A stretch of DNA of 64,000 nt from Cycas panzhihuaensis (GCA_023213395.1 CM041465.1:108755741-108819740); one strand, 5' to 3'. Counted from the stretch's first letter, positions 30,444 through 44,019 are shown. The notes: generated by a model not told the origin, from the letters alone. A program made the numbers and translations.

Positions 30444-33404
30444 TGGAATCACGTCTATGGGGATGGAAACTATACCTAGTCAGAATAAGACAATTAACAA
30501 AAGGTTCCAGGGCAAAGGGATCAAACCAACGAGTGTAAGGAAGCACCCACACAGGACATTCATACATTGGAACGTAGGTTCGGGACCCACAAATGGCGCA
30601 CGACCTCCTCAATGTAACTTGGCTTTTGACTTTGAAGGGGAGTGTAGGTGAGGGATATCCTTAGTTGCCTAAGTAACCTCAAAGCAAGGGCCTTCCTGCC
30701 CTTGGATCGCCAGAAGAGGAAGGCAAGACCCAACGAAAGAACAGATCCTCATGGAAAGTGAGCTAAAGGACGTAGGTGGAGTTTATATAGGTATGGTGAA
30801 GAAAGTAAAAGGACCTTAGGGAATAGATCCTCTAAGAACTAATCCACCTAGCAGGAGAGTCAGATAGATAAAGAGTGGTAGCGGAAAGGGTTCCTGCCAC
30901 TCTTACGTACGAAGGGGTTCCTAGTCTCTATAGGCACAATGGAACAAAGACTAGTCGTATGTACGCAAATGAGAGATACACTAAGCATGCAAGTGCAAAG
31001 AACAATAAATACTCTCTCTCAAAAGCGGATCCTCACTCTCATTTTGTATTCAAAACAAAAGGAAAAAGAGAAAGCAATAAACCTAGATATCATGTAACAT
31101 GCACGCCAATGCAATTAGGTGAAAGAGAGAAGGGGATGATTCTTAATGAATGCTCTTTCCTATAATGCGAACCAATTTGCAAGATAATGATGATAGAGGT
31201 TCTCTTTTCCTTTATTCCCTTATTGCCCTTTATGCAAGCACGCAAGCTAGAGGAAACATGAAAAGACCTACAAAATGAGAAAGACATATCTATAAGAATG
31301 AAGTGGCTGAAATGTGGTCTTTACATTGTACTACACCCACTTCCTCTTTTTCCTTCTCCTGTAGCGTAAGTAGTGTGGGGTTTCCTTACCTCCCTAAAAA
31401 AATGAAAGGAAAGGAACAACGAAATGCAAAGGAAAAATAAACTGTAAAATAGTAAAACAACTAAAGGGAAAGAGGCCAAAGAACATACCTAGATTGTTGT
31501 CGCTTACCTCTCTCTACTAACGGCACAACAAACTTGCAATCACAAAGTTCTTTTCCCTTTTTGAAGGGGCTACTATGATACAAAAATAATATATATATAC
31601 TTACGCAAAAGTAAATTGATGAAATGTTACAAATTAGAATGTTGTAAGTTAGATAATCTTCCACCAAAAGTGACTCTACAAAGTCTTAAGAAAACCAACA
31701 ATACATGCCAAAGCAAGGGGGAGGTTAGCCTTAGAATGGCTAACCCTCTAGAAAATACACCTCCACGCTACCCTTAGGTGCAGGGTACAACAGATTAGGA
31801 CAACCTATTGGTAGTGGACGGGAAAGGAGACAAATGTTACAAAGTTTGTAAAAGCTGCCTATGTTGCAAGTATGCTATGGACAACAAATTATAACATGGG
31901 CTATGCCAAAACTCAGGGTAAATATAAGGCACCATTTAGGGCTAGAAAAATGCCCAAAAGATGCATGCAGGCATAGAAACAATGTAGCAAGGGCTGTATA
32001 TACTAATATCTAGCGCAGGCCTAATCTGAAAGACTCCCTAGTGACCCAAGAGAGGCACAAGTGAAGGAGAGGAAAGGAGAAGGGGGTTTTCCCTTGAGGA
32101 GTAGGTCTAGTGGGTACGGATCCCACCTTGGCTCCTTTCACTCACTCTTTATAAGTCCTCTCTCATAGCCTCCTAGGAAAAAACTAGGGGAGGATAGGGA
32201 GATCAAGAGGGTAAGAATACAGAAGATGGAGGGATACCATCTGTGTATAGCAAAGAAGACAAGGAAAGGAATAATGTGCTAAAAAACCTAACCTTTTACA
32301 AGACAAACCCAAGAAAAGATATAGAACAACAATGGAAAATACCTGTTGGGCTGTGTAGGAGGCAGATCTACCCCTATAGACAATGAAAAATGGCAGATCT
32401 GGTATGCTTACAGGATATCCTTAGGAAGGTGCTGCAATGAAAACACACCTACTGAAAGTTGTAGGAAGGGCATGGAGGCCATACTTGGGCATGAATCCTT
32501 ACTTGGAGGTGTTAGTTGGTGACCCTTCTACCGCAGATTAGAGCTACAATAGGTGGAGCTCAGGCTGGAACACAAGGAACTTGGACATTGTAGGGCACTC
32601 CTACAAAAAACTCCTATGAAAGAGAGAGAAGAGAGCAAGGAAGAAATAAGAAAAAGAAGGAAAATGAGGTATTTTTAGGCTTTATACCTAACCCTAGGCT
32701 GAATGGATGATTAGAGTTGAGGTAAGGCTTAAGAGGTGTCGAAGCTACATGTCAATTTCATGTAAAAATTGAAATTTTCCATGACGGATTTTAAAAAATA
32801 AGTTATGTAAATTGCCCCGCGGTAAACTTCATGGCATCGTGAAGTTTATTACGGTACCGCGACATTTGCTACGGTACGGTGACAGAGGCCAAAATAAGCC
32901 AAAGGGAGGATGCCTGGGAGCCTTAAAGGGGGTACCCTAGGCCTAAGAGGGGCTGACCCTCTATCCAAATGGCTAGGGATAGTCAAATAGAGAGGATAAC
33001 CTAAACCTGATAGGGTACCAAAGTGGCAGAACTCCTAAGAAACCAATGATTAGCATAAGGATCAACCAATCACACTCAACGAGGTGCTAGGGGTTGTGAT
33101 ATGGCACAGTGTGTGATGGATCATATAGGTTAAATGGTGCTAAGGACAATGTTGAGGTGTGTAGGAGGGTTGTGGAGTGCCACAGGGATGCATGTCCCAC
33201 TAATCGTCACAGGTTGAAAGAATGACAAGAAGCATGATCAAGCAGTAGGTGCAAGGTGATCACTCAATTGTGACAGTTAGTCATGCAATGAGACGATGCT
33301 TCTATCTACCTTTCTAAAGAAGTAGTAAAGGTAAAGGGGAAGAAGCATACATGTACTTACCTGAGTTGGCTTGCCAAGAACCCATTCCTGGGAGTTGGGA
33401 AATA
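30444..33404 (-). repeat. Element B 5' LTR
   Basis: This is the full 2961-base LTR. It includes a segment (31321-31707) lost from the 3' copy. Donor matches on the minus strand are GTAAGT at 33355-33360 and GTAAGG at 31384-31389. The left end reads TGGAATC; the right end is AAATA, where AAACA is expected. Confidence 0.92.
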
Positions 33405-35158
33405 TCTTCCAACCCAAGAACAACTCTACATCACCCAAAAGCCAACAACACCAGATAAGGTATGGGGGAGGTTATCCTCATAATGGATAACCCTCCAACA
33501 AGTGCACCTCCATGCTACCCTTAGACACAAAAGACAATAGGTTGAGATAGCCTAATGGTAGCCAATAATAGGAGAAATAAATAGCACAAGGTTTACAAAT
33601 GTTGCCTATGTTGCAGGTGTGCTATATGTAGCAAATTGCAACGTTAGCCAAGCCAAGACCTAAGGTGGATGAGAGACACTATTTGGGGTTGGAGAAACTA
33701 CCTAAGAGAGGCATGTAAGCCTAAAACAAGCAAAGCAAGGGACCCAGATCACGATATCCAATGCTAGCCAATTCCCAGAGACTCCTAAGTAGGTCAAGAA
33801 AGGCACGAGTGGGAGAGGCGAAAGAGGAGAAGGAGGTTGCCCTTGAGGAGCAGGCCTAGTTTGGTACAGAACTCACCTTGGCTCCTTTCTCTCACTCTTT
33901 AGGATCCTCTCTTATAGTCTCCTTAGAAAAATCTAGGAGAGGGCAAGAAGATGAAGAGGGCAAAAAGAAAAGAAACAAAGGGACTACCTCCTGTATGCAC
34001 TGAAGAATAAAGAAAGGAAAGATATTCTCAATGATCTAACCTCTTCTAAGATAGTTCAAAGGAAAGAAATAGAGAAAAAATGAGATAATACTTACTGGAC
34101 TAAGTTGGAGGCAAGTCTGCCCCTAAAAATAGTAGGAAATAATAGATCTAAAGTGTTTACAAGGGGGTCCTTAGGAGGATGCTGCAACCTAAAAACAAAC
34201 TTACTAGAACTTATTGGAAAGGCATGGAGGCGAAACTTGGAGTGAATCCTTGCTTGAGGACATTTGTTAGCGAGCCTACTACCATTGATCCAAGCAGAAG
34301 AAGGCGGATCTCAGGATGGAGCATAGGTAACTCAGGTGTTGTAGGGTGTTCTTACAAAAAATTATCTATGAAAGAAGAAGAAGAGAATAGAGTAGGTGGA
34401 AGAAGAGAAAGAAAATGAGGTTCTTTTAGGCTTTATACCTAACCCTAGGCTGGATGGACAATTAAGGTTAGGGTAGGACTTGAGGGGTGTCAAAGACACA
34501 TGACAATTTCACAAAAAAAGTGAAAATTTCCACGGTAGATTAAAAAAATGTTAAGTGACAGTCGCCCCATGGAAAACTTTGTGGTATCACAAAGTTTACT
34601 GTGGTACTGTGACATTTGCCACAGTGGGGTGACAGAGAGAAAAATATGACAAAAAATGGATGCCTGGGAGCCCTAAAGGGGGTACTCCAAGCCTAGGAGG
34701 GGCTGACCCTCTGTCTAAATGGTTGGGGACAGTCATATGAAGAGGATGACCTAAATCGAATGGGGTGTGAGAGTGGTAGGATTCCCAGGAAACTGATATA
34801 ACTAGAATAAAGGTGTACCAATCACAGTTAGCAGGGTGCTAAGGGTTGTGATGTGGCAAAGGGGGTGTGAACGAATCATATAGGCTAAGTGGTATTTAGG
34901 ACAACATGGAGGTACATTAGATGGTTATGAAGTGCCATGGGGATTCATGTCCCATTGATTGTCATAGGCTGAAAAAGTATAAAGTAATATGACCAAGCAA
35001 CGGATGCAAGATGATCACTCGAATATATAAGTTAGCCATGTAATGAAAGGATGCTTCAATTTACCTTTCTATAGAAGTAACAAATGTAAAGGCAAGAAAC
35101 ATACCTATACTTACATGAGTTGACTTGCTAAGAAACCATTCCTAGTAGCCAGGAAACA
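33405..35158 (-). repeat. Element C 3' LTR, right segment
   Basis: It resumes the C LTR after element B, beginning with the TCTTC duplication, and ends AAACA at 35158. It matches 48054-49837. A degraded hairpin around GGTATC is near 34567-34592. A GTAAGT donor match is at 35109-35114 (minus). Confidence 0.92.
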
Positions 35159-35559
35159 CTACCCCCTTGGCAATAGAGCCTCGCAGCTTGGAGGTATAAT
35201 ATGACAGCAAATGCTAGCAACATAATGTTGGTATCACATATATATACAGATAATCATAACAATGCTGCAAGCAAAGGGCGATGACAAGTGTCATGGTGGA
35301 GCATGTGGGCATAGAGGGAAGGGTAAGCTGACATAGGGGCTTTCTACGTGTCACCGTATAGACAACAGATAAAGATAACAGATGAGGGGGATGCCCCCAT
35401 CGTAAGAGTAGAGTGAAAGGGTGGTGAAGACAACACATAAGATCAATTGGATGTTATGAACAAAGTGTTATATACAGACACGAGCCAAAAATAATAAGGG
35501 TTATATGCTAAGATGTCAAGAGTGAAGCGAAGAAAACAAAGTTGGTGGTCACCATAGTT
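35159..35559 (-). other. C polypurine tract and 3' untranslated stretch
   Basis: AAGGGGGTAG on the minus strand (35159-35168) borders the LTR. The rest matches the post-aRNH stretch of A and B. No gene is seen. Confidence 0.65.
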
Positions 35560-36500
35560 TAACCTCATCAGCGACTAGCTTTTGGAGGTGCGAATGGATC
35601 ACAATATAAAGTGTAAGATGACCTAAGATTTAGGTGCATAAGCGACTGAATAAGTCTCTCAAGATGGGTCACTAAGGAGAGGAAGGCAACGCTCAAGGAT
35701 GAGGCGAACCAAGCAATCCGCCTCGACATTGAGAGCCTGACGGATGTGTCAAATGTCAACACATGAAAAACAAGCCAATAGGGACCTCGTAGTTGAGGTG
35801 AAGGCTCTCAAGCGTGGGTACCACACATGGTAAACCTAGGTGAAATGGGACACCGCAACCTAAGAGTCACAAAGGAGGACGATGGGTCCATGGTGTAAGT
35901 AGAGTGCATCGATAAGGGCCTCAATAATAGTTATATACTCAACTTCGTTATTGCTGACCTTGGGGAGGAAGATCCTAGAACACATGAAGTCATATCTGGA
36001 AGGGTCACAGAGAACCTGCATGATGACAAAAGGGCCAGGGTTGCCACGACTTCTGCCATCGGTAAAAATGAGTAACGTCATGACAAAAGGATTGAGGTCT
36101 CCATAGAGAAAAAGTGATGATGGGAAAGGTGAGTGAAGAGGACTCAACGATACAAAACAGTCATAAAGGACTCAAGTGGCTATTAATAAGAGCCGTGAAG
36201 GGTAGGAAGATCCAGAGATAAGGTTACCCAAGGGTGAAGCGGACTATCCGATAGGTGGGAAAGAACCGGTAGCAGAAAGGGTCCTTTGGGGGTGCCAAAG
36301 GTCACTTAAAGAAGTGAAACACGGTCCTAAATGGAGGGGACGCTCCCTTTAGGAGCCCTAGAGGTACGAGCAAGCAACAAAAATGGATTCAAGATGGCAA
36401 AATGAGTCAAATGAGTATAAACTCAAGTATAAATAGAGGTTACACGTAAAACAAGGCAAAAGGAGCCTTGCAAGGCTAAGGAGGGGGTGCCATAAATGTA
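35560..36500 (-). pseudogene. aRNH unit of element C (decayed)
   Basis: Open at 36147-35860: FTDGRSRGNPGPF (36075 down), VLCDPSRYDFMCSRIFLP, SNNEVEYITIIEALIDALYL and LLCDS ending at a stop at 35857. After it, EADCLVRLIL is readable near 35720. All four acidic positions (D, E, D, D) are still readable. The N-terminal extension is visible but broken around 36390-36470. The sense strand is the same as gag-pol of C. Confidence 0.8.
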
Positions 36501-37319
36501 CTTGGAGGGTCACAAAATAGGAAGGACATGGAGGTGAAATAGGAGGCAGGCTCAGAAAGTAAAGATGATCAAGGAAGAGAAATAGTCTCAGGGGCTATCG
36601 CGGCGAGAGAAACAGAAGAGGTGCCCATCAGGGCCCTCGCTTATATAAGGAAACTCGATAAAAATAGAATTAATTTTCACGGGCTCACAAACAATTTAGA
36701 GCCCTTCTCCTTACCTAACGGAGCATCGCTTGACTTCGGAGGTACACAGGAAGAGATCAGACTGCCAGATTGAGACACATAAACAATTGGTGAGACCAGA
36801 GGGATGAGATGGAAGTCGCGAGGCTAGATCCTATGAGTGGATCATCCATTTTTCCAATCATTTCATCACTTAAGTTTCGTAGCATTTTAGCATTTTTTGA
36901 TGTAGTTTTGGGCCTCTTATAGGCAAATGGTAATCTCCTGGAGTCTGATTTGGATGCAACAAGAGGGGGTCTGGGCATTAGGTAGCCCTAGTCTGGGTAG
37001 GCTTGAGCGTGGCCCACCCAAGCAAAAACTTTTAATTTTTGGGCAGGAAACCCTCCCATTATGTGGGAGTGATATCAGCATAGTGGCGAAGATCATGGTA
37101 CCGCAATCTTTGCCGCGGGGCCACTGAAATTATCTCAGCGGGCCCCATGCTAAACTCTTCAGTATCGCAAAGTTAATGTAATGTAAAGGCAATAAGCTGA
37201 AAAACATAAAAGATAGCCCAAAGGAGAGCCAAACCTTAATCAGAGAGGAATGTGGGGCAATCTTGAATATAGGCAAGTAGGTTTAGATGGATTTTGACTA
37301 GTTTCTTGGGTATTTTAAA
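36501..37319. promoter_or_regulatory. Divergent intergenic region of element C
   Basis: It holds the TATA box at 36641-36648 (minus, toward aRNH) followed by a GGGCCC block. Degraded hairpins are near 37090-37113 (AAGATCATGGTACC...) and 37150-37172. The layout is the same as in A, B and D. Confidence 0.62.
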
Positions 37320-39252
37320 GGCAGTTATCACAGTGGACAACCACGAGAATATAAGAGTGGCTATGCTCATCTTTATTGAGATGATGTCTTGAGGAGACTA
37401 GTAAGTACTGGGGAGGTGGGGCCTATTGAAGGTCATCCAGACACCGTAGTACACATCTGACCAGTGCCTCCTAGTGGACATTATCTCACAATGGGATCGA
37501 CAGAGGCATATATTCCATCTCCCCTAAGAGGGAGATGTCACAGTCATACCAGAAGACATTAGGAGGATCCTAGGAGTACTAACAGCAGGAGCACCAGCGT
37601 CGCTGAGCACATTGCCTAGTAATAACAATGCATATAGGGAAGCAGTGACCCACTTCATAGGTCAGGACCAGTGGGAGAGAAGAGGCATACCAGTTCAGAG
37701 TATGATCATGTCCAGGATTCCTCATATGAGGAAATTGATTACAATGTGCATTCTATTCTAAATATCATAGAAATAGAATTATATGGATATACTCGACAGG
37801 TGGATGGATACAGTGAGGAGATGTAAGGCTGGGGAGAGATTGGACTGGGTCATGTTGATAGTGGCAAACTTGGTCACCCAATTAGATGCCATCAGGATAG
37901 TTGGGAGAGGAGGACTATCCCACAGCATGCTACTACAGTGTTGGTTCTTCAATCATTTTGGAGTAGTGGCACCACGAGGAGGGCCACACCCGATTTCAAC
38001 ATAGACTCCCATGGTCTACAAGTGGTAGACTTAGTTTAGAGAAACCGAGGACCAGGCACATGTCAAGCATTCAATGGAGGATACATCACTAGACCTCCTC
38101 ACCATGGCAGACTATACATCAGATCCGTATAAAGGGATGGGGTAGGATAGTGATGACGAGGAAGGAGAAGCAGGAGTTTCCCTTAGTGAGGGAGATGATG
38201 ACGATAGAGATGATAGGAATTATGGGGCCAACCCATCAGGAGCAACAGTTGGAGAGGTAGGTCCATCAGGGACTGCCGAAGGAGAGGCAGGACCATCAGG
38301 AGTCACACAGGGAGAGGCGGGTCCTTCAGGGACTACAAGGAGAGGTGGAGCTTCCCGGACACTAGTTCATAAGATGAGAATAGTGAGGAGAGTCCAAGTA
38401 GTAATAGCACCAGCAGAGGAGGGCAGAGGTACCCCAACAGGCCAGGCAGTCAGAGAAGTGGTACCAGAGGAGGAGGAGGCACCAACAGTAGGGGGAGGAC
38501 CTGAGGAGGAGGTGATCATCTGAGTTGGGGAGTTGGCATTCCCAACAAATGAGATGCTATCCTTTCCCGTCATCTTTCGATCACTAGATATCTAGTTACA
38601 GTGCTTTATTTGATTTGTTAGGTATGGATATATATACATATCAATACATAGCATGTTGGATTCTGCAGGAGCGGTGGATATCGAGAGGTTGGTTGAGGCA
38701 GTAGTCTGGGAGATGTTCCTCCGAGCCTATGCGGAGGGACAGCCTCCTATCTAGGAAGGAGAGGATCCACGGTCGGTAGGTGACCATACAATAATATTCA
38801 CCCCTTTAATCAGGGCCAGAGACGTCTAGGCGATAGAGTCCCAAGAGCACGAGGCACAAGTGGGATAGGTACAGGGAGAGCTGGATACGACTAGAGCACA
38901 GAGAGATGCTCTACGAGGTCAGGTCCGGGCTCTAGAGTCTCAGAGAGGAGCAGGTGGTGATGCAGAGAGTCGCATCAGGATAACAGTGCTAGAGGAGTAG
39001 CTCCAAGGAGTGGAGGGCAAGAGGGATCGTATCTAGGCATGACACGATTAGCTAGTGGACTAGATGGTGTCAAGATCATTGCGGAGCAGGACATACACCC
39101 ACATAGCAGTAATGACCCTGAGGAGGCCTCAGGATGAGGGGAGCGAGGGAGGGAACTCCCAAAGGTGCAGGAGGAGTTTAGGAGGCATGTGGTCCCCAGG
39201 AGAGGGATCACATAGACCAAGAGATGATACCCTGAGAGCAAGGAAATATTAG
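37320..39252 (+). pseudogene. Antisense ORF of element C: plant-mobile-domain-like protein
   Basis: The ORF is opposite to gag-pol of C. PMD-like residues are scattered from 37330 to 37780. The clearest part is 37783-38004 (MDTVRRCKAGERLDWVMLI, LLQCWFFNHFGVVAPRGG). The acidic and GEAGPSG-type repeat part is at 38150-38360. The intron acceptor ATTCTGCAG ends at 38668. The tail (SRSLRSRTYTHIAVMTLRRP) is open at 39064-39252. It shares the order of the other three copies. Confidence 0.72.
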
Positions 39253-40020
39253 AGAGTAGGATACAATAGTTTTTTATTTGACATCGGAAAGCACCGAACC
39301 TCCAAGAAGACACCATATGTTCCCACATGATTGAACTCCTCCTTGCAAGGATTCTAGCTTCACGCAAATAATGTAGTATACCTTTTGTATGATATGATAC
39401 ATGACAATTTTATGTATGCAGACAGGGCCATTGGCATCTTATTTGATATATGTTGATGTGTGTGATGACACATGATGATGGATGATGTTATATTTGCTTT
39501 TATGTGTATGTATATATGTATATATATGAGCGTGCACGATGAGCGATGGATCATGATGTTTTGAATTGATTATTACATGGTTTATGTTAGAGGATTATTT
39601 GAGCTACATACACTTCCTTTTATGTAAGGCCATATTCCTAGCAAGCACACACACAATCACCATGAGCATCGATGATGGACATATATGAGTCTAGGTGGTA
39701 GGGCAACGTACATGTCTACATAGGAGCATAGTAGGATATACAAAAGAAGCGCTAGTAGGAAGGGAGTGATAATACTCCAGCACACCATCCTAGTGAGGAA
39801 TGTTTCCAGGCTTAGGAGCGATATGGACAACATACCCAATTAGGAAGACAAGGCCCCCAGAGAAAGGGGGACAATTGGTTCCATAGGAGGAAACCAAAAT
39901 AAACGAGAAAGACCATCCTAGACCGCTATTCCACCCATGATTAGGAGGAATGGAGACATGCCTAGGGTGGTAGTTTAAGCTCATTTCGGAGCTCAAAGAG
40001 AAGAGTGACATAATTATACA
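39253..40020. other. Spacer between antisense ORF and integrase (C)
   Basis: No gene is seen. It contains TATATATG repeats near 39508-39528 and the block conserved after integrase in all copies (39780-40000). Confidence 0.6.
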
Positions 40021-41290
40021 TAAATTTTTTTTAGGAATTTCCCATTAACAACTTTCTTGAATTCGACGCCCTCTAGGGTGGTGATCCCATAAGTGATGTT
40101 TCCAAGGCTCTCGAGAATGACAAAGGGGCCAACCCACTTGGCTCCAAATTTTGTTAGGCTATCATGGAGATATTCCAGTTTCCAGTTAGAGGATGGGAAT
40201 GAAGGTGTTTATTGTATGTCCTTCATACTGTAGTCTTAGAAGCAAGGTTCGCTTGGTAGGTAGCCAAGCGCTTCTCATCCAAGGCCTCGAGGTCCAAAGG
40301 TGAGCCTGGCAGATAGACTCTTCATTGACGAGACCTTAGAGAGAGACCCGTAATAAAGGAATCTCCACTTCCAATGGGAGAACTACCTCCATTCCATAAA
40401 CTAGGGAGAAAGGAGTCATTCCTGTAGTCGTACAGATAGACGTGCGATACACCCATAGAGCAGGGATTGGGCCACAATTTTCTTTAGAATATTTATAAGA
40501 GTTTTGTTAAATGATTCAACCTAGCCATTAGCCTAGGGGTAATAGAGAGAGGAGGTTCTATGTAAAATGTTAAATTTCTCGCAAAGCTCAGCCATCTCTT
40601 TGTTACAAAAAGGGGTCCCATTGTCCATGATTAGGACATCAAGAACTCTGAAATGGCAGATGATATGCTGGTAGACGAAGGTGGCTATCATCTTACCAAG
40701 AGTAGTAGTCAAACGAATGGCTTCTACCCATTTATTAAAGTACTCTCTAGTAGTTAAGATGAACTTGTGCTGCAATGAAGAGGATAAGGATATGGCTCCA
40801 ATAAGGTCCAACCCCTATTGGGAGAAGGGCCATGGAGATATGATGGGATGGAGAGCCTCAGAAGGCAAGTGGGTGATATTGGCATGCTCCTGGCATCACC
40901 GACATCTCAGAGTATAAGCATGGGCATTCTTAAAGAGGGACGACCAATAGTACCCCATACGGAGCATCCTTTGGGCCATAGATTAGCCCCCAAAGTGGTC
41001 CTCATAAATTCCATTATGGCATTCACAAAGTATCTAGTTCGCTTCGTTGGGGGTGATGTAGTGAAGAAGGATCCCATCGAAGGATCTTTTGTACAATACC
41101 TCACCCATAAGGAAGTACTACCTAGTAGCAACTCGAATACAAGACCTAACCTTATTACTAGCTTCGGTGTGGTACTTCTACTGAGTGAGGTATTGTACGA
41201 TATCCCTATACCAGTCACTATCAGTAAGCCGATGAGGAGGGGAGTCTTGAATAGCCAAGATAGGCTCCTTAGGGACATAGTCATCAACAG
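40021..41290 (-). pseudogene. Integrase of element C (decayed)
   Basis: Minus strand. N-terminal zinc part: CECHNGIYEDHFGG (near 41030-40990), then RC and CQEHANI near 40890. Catalytic D in GLDLIGAIS (40811), D in LIMDNGTPFCNKEMAELCEK, E in [16 protein letters not shown] (near 40515-40460). A deletion of about 30 bases relative to A follows near 40450. The GPF module KWVGPFVILESLG is near 40130-40090. Stops split the frame at many points. A conserved linker to RNase H (41444-41290) precedes it. Confidence 0.85.
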
Positions 41291-41640
41291 GAACGTCCAA
41301 AGGGTTTGGGATGGGAGTGTCAGTGAGATGCTCGGTCACTACCATCCCCTTCTTTGACTTCCTATTAATGATTTGGAGGTTAAATTCTTGAAGGAGGATG
41401 GCCCACTTGCCAGTCATACCTGTAAAGTCAGGTCGGGTTAGCAAATAACATAGGGGATCAGATTAAACGATCACCTGAGTAGTATTCCCAAGCAAGTTAT
41501 GCCTAAACTTCTTGGTTGTATGTACCAAGAAGAGGCACTCCTTCTCTGTGGGGGATTAGTTGAGTTCAACAGCCATGAGGGTATGACTGATAAAGTAAAT
41601 AGCCCTCTTGGTTCTTAAACCATCCTCCTAGGCTAGCATA
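41291..41640 (-). pseudogene. RNase H (pol-type) of element C
   Basis: Minus strand, directly after RT: AIYFISHTLMAVELN (near 41610-41565), PTEKECLFLVHTTKKFRHN, QVIV*SDPLCYLL and GKWAILLQEFNLQIINRKSK (near 41405-41345). One TAA replaces a glutamine codon. Confidence 0.8.
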
Positions 41641-42730
41641 GTACCCAAGGACTCATCGGTAGTTGAGGTATAAAGGATGAATGGGCTATCAAAGAGAGGG
41701 GGTGCCAATGCCAGGGTGGAAGTGAGGGCTTCCTTAAGTTCTTCGAAGGCTTGTTGGGCCTTAGAAGACCAAACAAATGGGGCTTCCTTATTTAATAGAT
41801 TGGTGAGAAGTTTAGTGTTTATGGCGAAGTTCACCAAGAAACGCCTAAGGAATCTAAGCCTACTTAAAAATGACTTAATCTTTCATTGGGTTTTAGGAGG
41901 TGGTATGTCAAGGATGGCCTTGACTTTATCAGGGTCAATTTGGATCCCTTGTTTTGACATAAGGAAACTAAGGAGTTTACTAGCCATCACAACAAACACA
42001 CATTTAAGAGGGTTGAGGCTCACATGGTATGTGCGGCATTGTGTGAAGATGGCCCACAAATCAAAAAAATGATGGGCTCTGACATGTGAAAGACCTATCA
42101 TATCATCCATGAAGACCTCCAAAGTTTTGTTGATAAGATCATGGAAAATGAACAACATCACCCTTTAATAGGTAGCGCCTACATTCTTTAATATGAAAGG
42201 CATCGCCTTATAAGTGAAAGTACCCCACAGAGTGGTGAAGGCTATCTTATAATGGTCTTTAAAAGATATTTAAATTTGGTTATAGCCAAAAAATCCATCC
42301 ATTAAGGATATGATTTTAAAATCGGTGGTTCATTCAATAATTTGATTAATGAAGGGAAGCAAGAAGTTGTCCTTAGGATATGCATTATTGATGTCATGGA
42401 AATCAATGCATATCTGAATTGTCCCATTCTTTTTAGCAATGGAGACAATGTTAGACACCCACTTAGGATAGTCGATGGAAATGATCAATCCTACGTTTAG
42501 GAGTTTCTCAACTTCCATTTTAACAGTAGTTGAGAGCTTATGGTGAAGAGAGCGTTGCTTTTGACGTATGGGGCAAGTGCTAGGAATAATAGTAAGGTTG
42601 TGGATAATGATTGAAGGGTCGATTCCCTTCATATCAGAATAGTCCCATGCAAAAATATCTCGAAACTCCTGAAACAAAAGGGTATACTCCTTCACTTCGT
42701 CAGGAGAATATTCCACTCCTACCTTAATGA
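41628..42730 (-). pseudogene. Reverse transcriptase of element C (only full RT in the window)
   Basis: The RT would copy genomic RNA to cDNA. The open block 42716-42330 starts EYSPDEVKEYTLLFQEFRDI, then FAWDYSDMKGIDPSI, typical of Tat/Athila-type RT. It continues with MEVEKLLNVGLI, WVSNIVSIAKKNGTIQICID and NNAYPKDNFLLPFINQII. Stops then appear around the D-G-F-x-GYNQI motif (near 42290). The catalytic box reads FMDD (42161-41883 frame, VFMDDMIG), with both aspartates present. The thumb part continues LKCVFVVMASKLLSFLMSKQG to 41883 and a tether to 41628. The domain order is complete, though about half a dozen stops break it. Confidence 0.9.
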
Positions 42731-43618
42731 CTTTGCTTGAGGCAAGGACTATGTCCTAAGTTGTCCCCATGCACATGACATTCCCCTCCTCAAAGTAAAG
42801 AGGGGCTCAACCAACAGGAAGGGATGGAACAGGAAATAGAATTAGGTCAACAAGAGAAGACCCAATAGCTAAGACCTTCCGGTAGCTAAGACTATGATGA
42901 CCAGAAAGAAGGTTGAGTGTGAAGCCCACTAAGTGCTCAACTAGAGCTTCGTCATTTCAAAGTAATCCACCCCATGGATGACCACACTTCGAGAAGACGA
43001 GGGGAGAGGGGAAGCAGAAGTAGCAAGACTGTGGAAATCACTATGCTGGTCATTATATCCAAAGGACTCCTTGGAAGAGTCAGGAATAGGTCCCCTACAA
43101 GGGATAACAGAAGGCTCCCCAGCTTCGTTACCTATGTGTGGAAATAAAGGGGAAGACTCAAGGAGCGCCTGATCAACAGGGGCGATGACATAAGATATAA
43201 GAGGAGAACTAGTTTCTTCGACTGTAAAGGTTCAAGATCAGGATCTAGAATGAAGGAGGTGCCCCCTAGTCATGCCTAAAAGGGAAATAGGATTAGGGAG
43301 ATCCTCATCCTCACCATTAGACTCACCGTCACTAAGTATGGCAAGGTACTTGTAACTTCCAACAGTAATAGAGACGAAATGCATGAGGTTGGAAGAAGCA
43401 GATGGAGGGTCTTCTTCCAAAGGAGATGAGTCAAGGATGTCAATAGAACAAGTGGAGGCATGGGTAGAAAGGCCTTTGTCACCCTTCATTTGGCAATGAG
43501 CCACTTGACGAGATTGACATGGTTGTTTAGTGGGAGGAAGCTTCTGGGAGACGACTTTCATTCTCCCTTCATGGATAAATTTAAGTTGTCCCCAATGGGA
43601 CGAGCACATGACTCCCAT
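42731..43618 (-). pseudogene. Protease-RT linker of element C
   Basis: This long linker starts with RMKVVSQKLPP (near 43565), then SPLEEDPPSASSNLMHFVSI (43440 down), GSYKYLAILSDGES, and a block close to RT with PSGHHSLSYRKVLAIG-like residues (near 42905-42850). The same linker occurs in A and D. Confidence 0.6.
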
Positions 43619-43996
43619 CTAGTTGAGCCATGGGTATTCCAATAGAAGATTATAGTTGATGTCAACATCGAGAACTACAATATTAATGAGGACAGTCTTA
43701 TCCTCAAGAGTAAGAGGGATAGACACTAATCCCAAAGGTGTCTTTTTTCTACCATCGTAGCCTTGACATCGCCACAGAACTGACTCTAAAGCGGATATAC
43801 TAAGCTCTTGCATAATAGACAAGGGTATACCATTAACGTAAGAACCATTATCGACAATGATTCTTCGTAAAATATAATCAGGACTATCAATGGTAATAGT
43901 GAAAGGGAAGTGTCGTTGGTACTCCCTTTCACTAGTAGGGGGAAGATCCTTAAGATCAAAGGAGATGATAAGCTCACGACTTGGGGTGATAACCAA
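43619..43996 (-). pseudogene. Aspartic protease of element C
   Basis: Open for 125 residues: TPSRELIISFDLKDLPP, FPFTITIDSPDYILRRIIVDNG with active-site form VDNGSYVNG, then ALESVLWRCQGYDGRKKTPL and NIVVLDVDINYNLLLEYPWL. The D-N-G-S signature is kept, unlike A and D. Length and order match the family. Confidence 0.85.
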
Positions 43997-44019
43997 GGCA
44001 TGAACGGGTGCGTCACCTA

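Larger units (their letters stand above)
719..33404 (-). mobile_element. Element B: Ty3/gypsy Tat-type retrotransposon lacking RT-RNase H-integrase
   Basis: Element B is on the minus strand, inserted in the 3' LTR of C. The 5' LTR is 30444-33404 (2961 bases). The 3' LTR is 719-1104 plus 19442-21593, split by the copia-like element. Flanking duplication is TCTTT (714-718) against TCTTC (33405-33409). The C LTR reads straight through this point in its other copy near 48053. B keeps gag, a protease remnant, the antisense ORF and aRNH. RT, RNase H and integrase are absent between about 26905 and 26455. LTR divergence by eye over 190 bases is about 12%. Its LTR starts with TA instead of TG on the 5' LTR side, probably a G-to-A change. 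Confidence 0.9.
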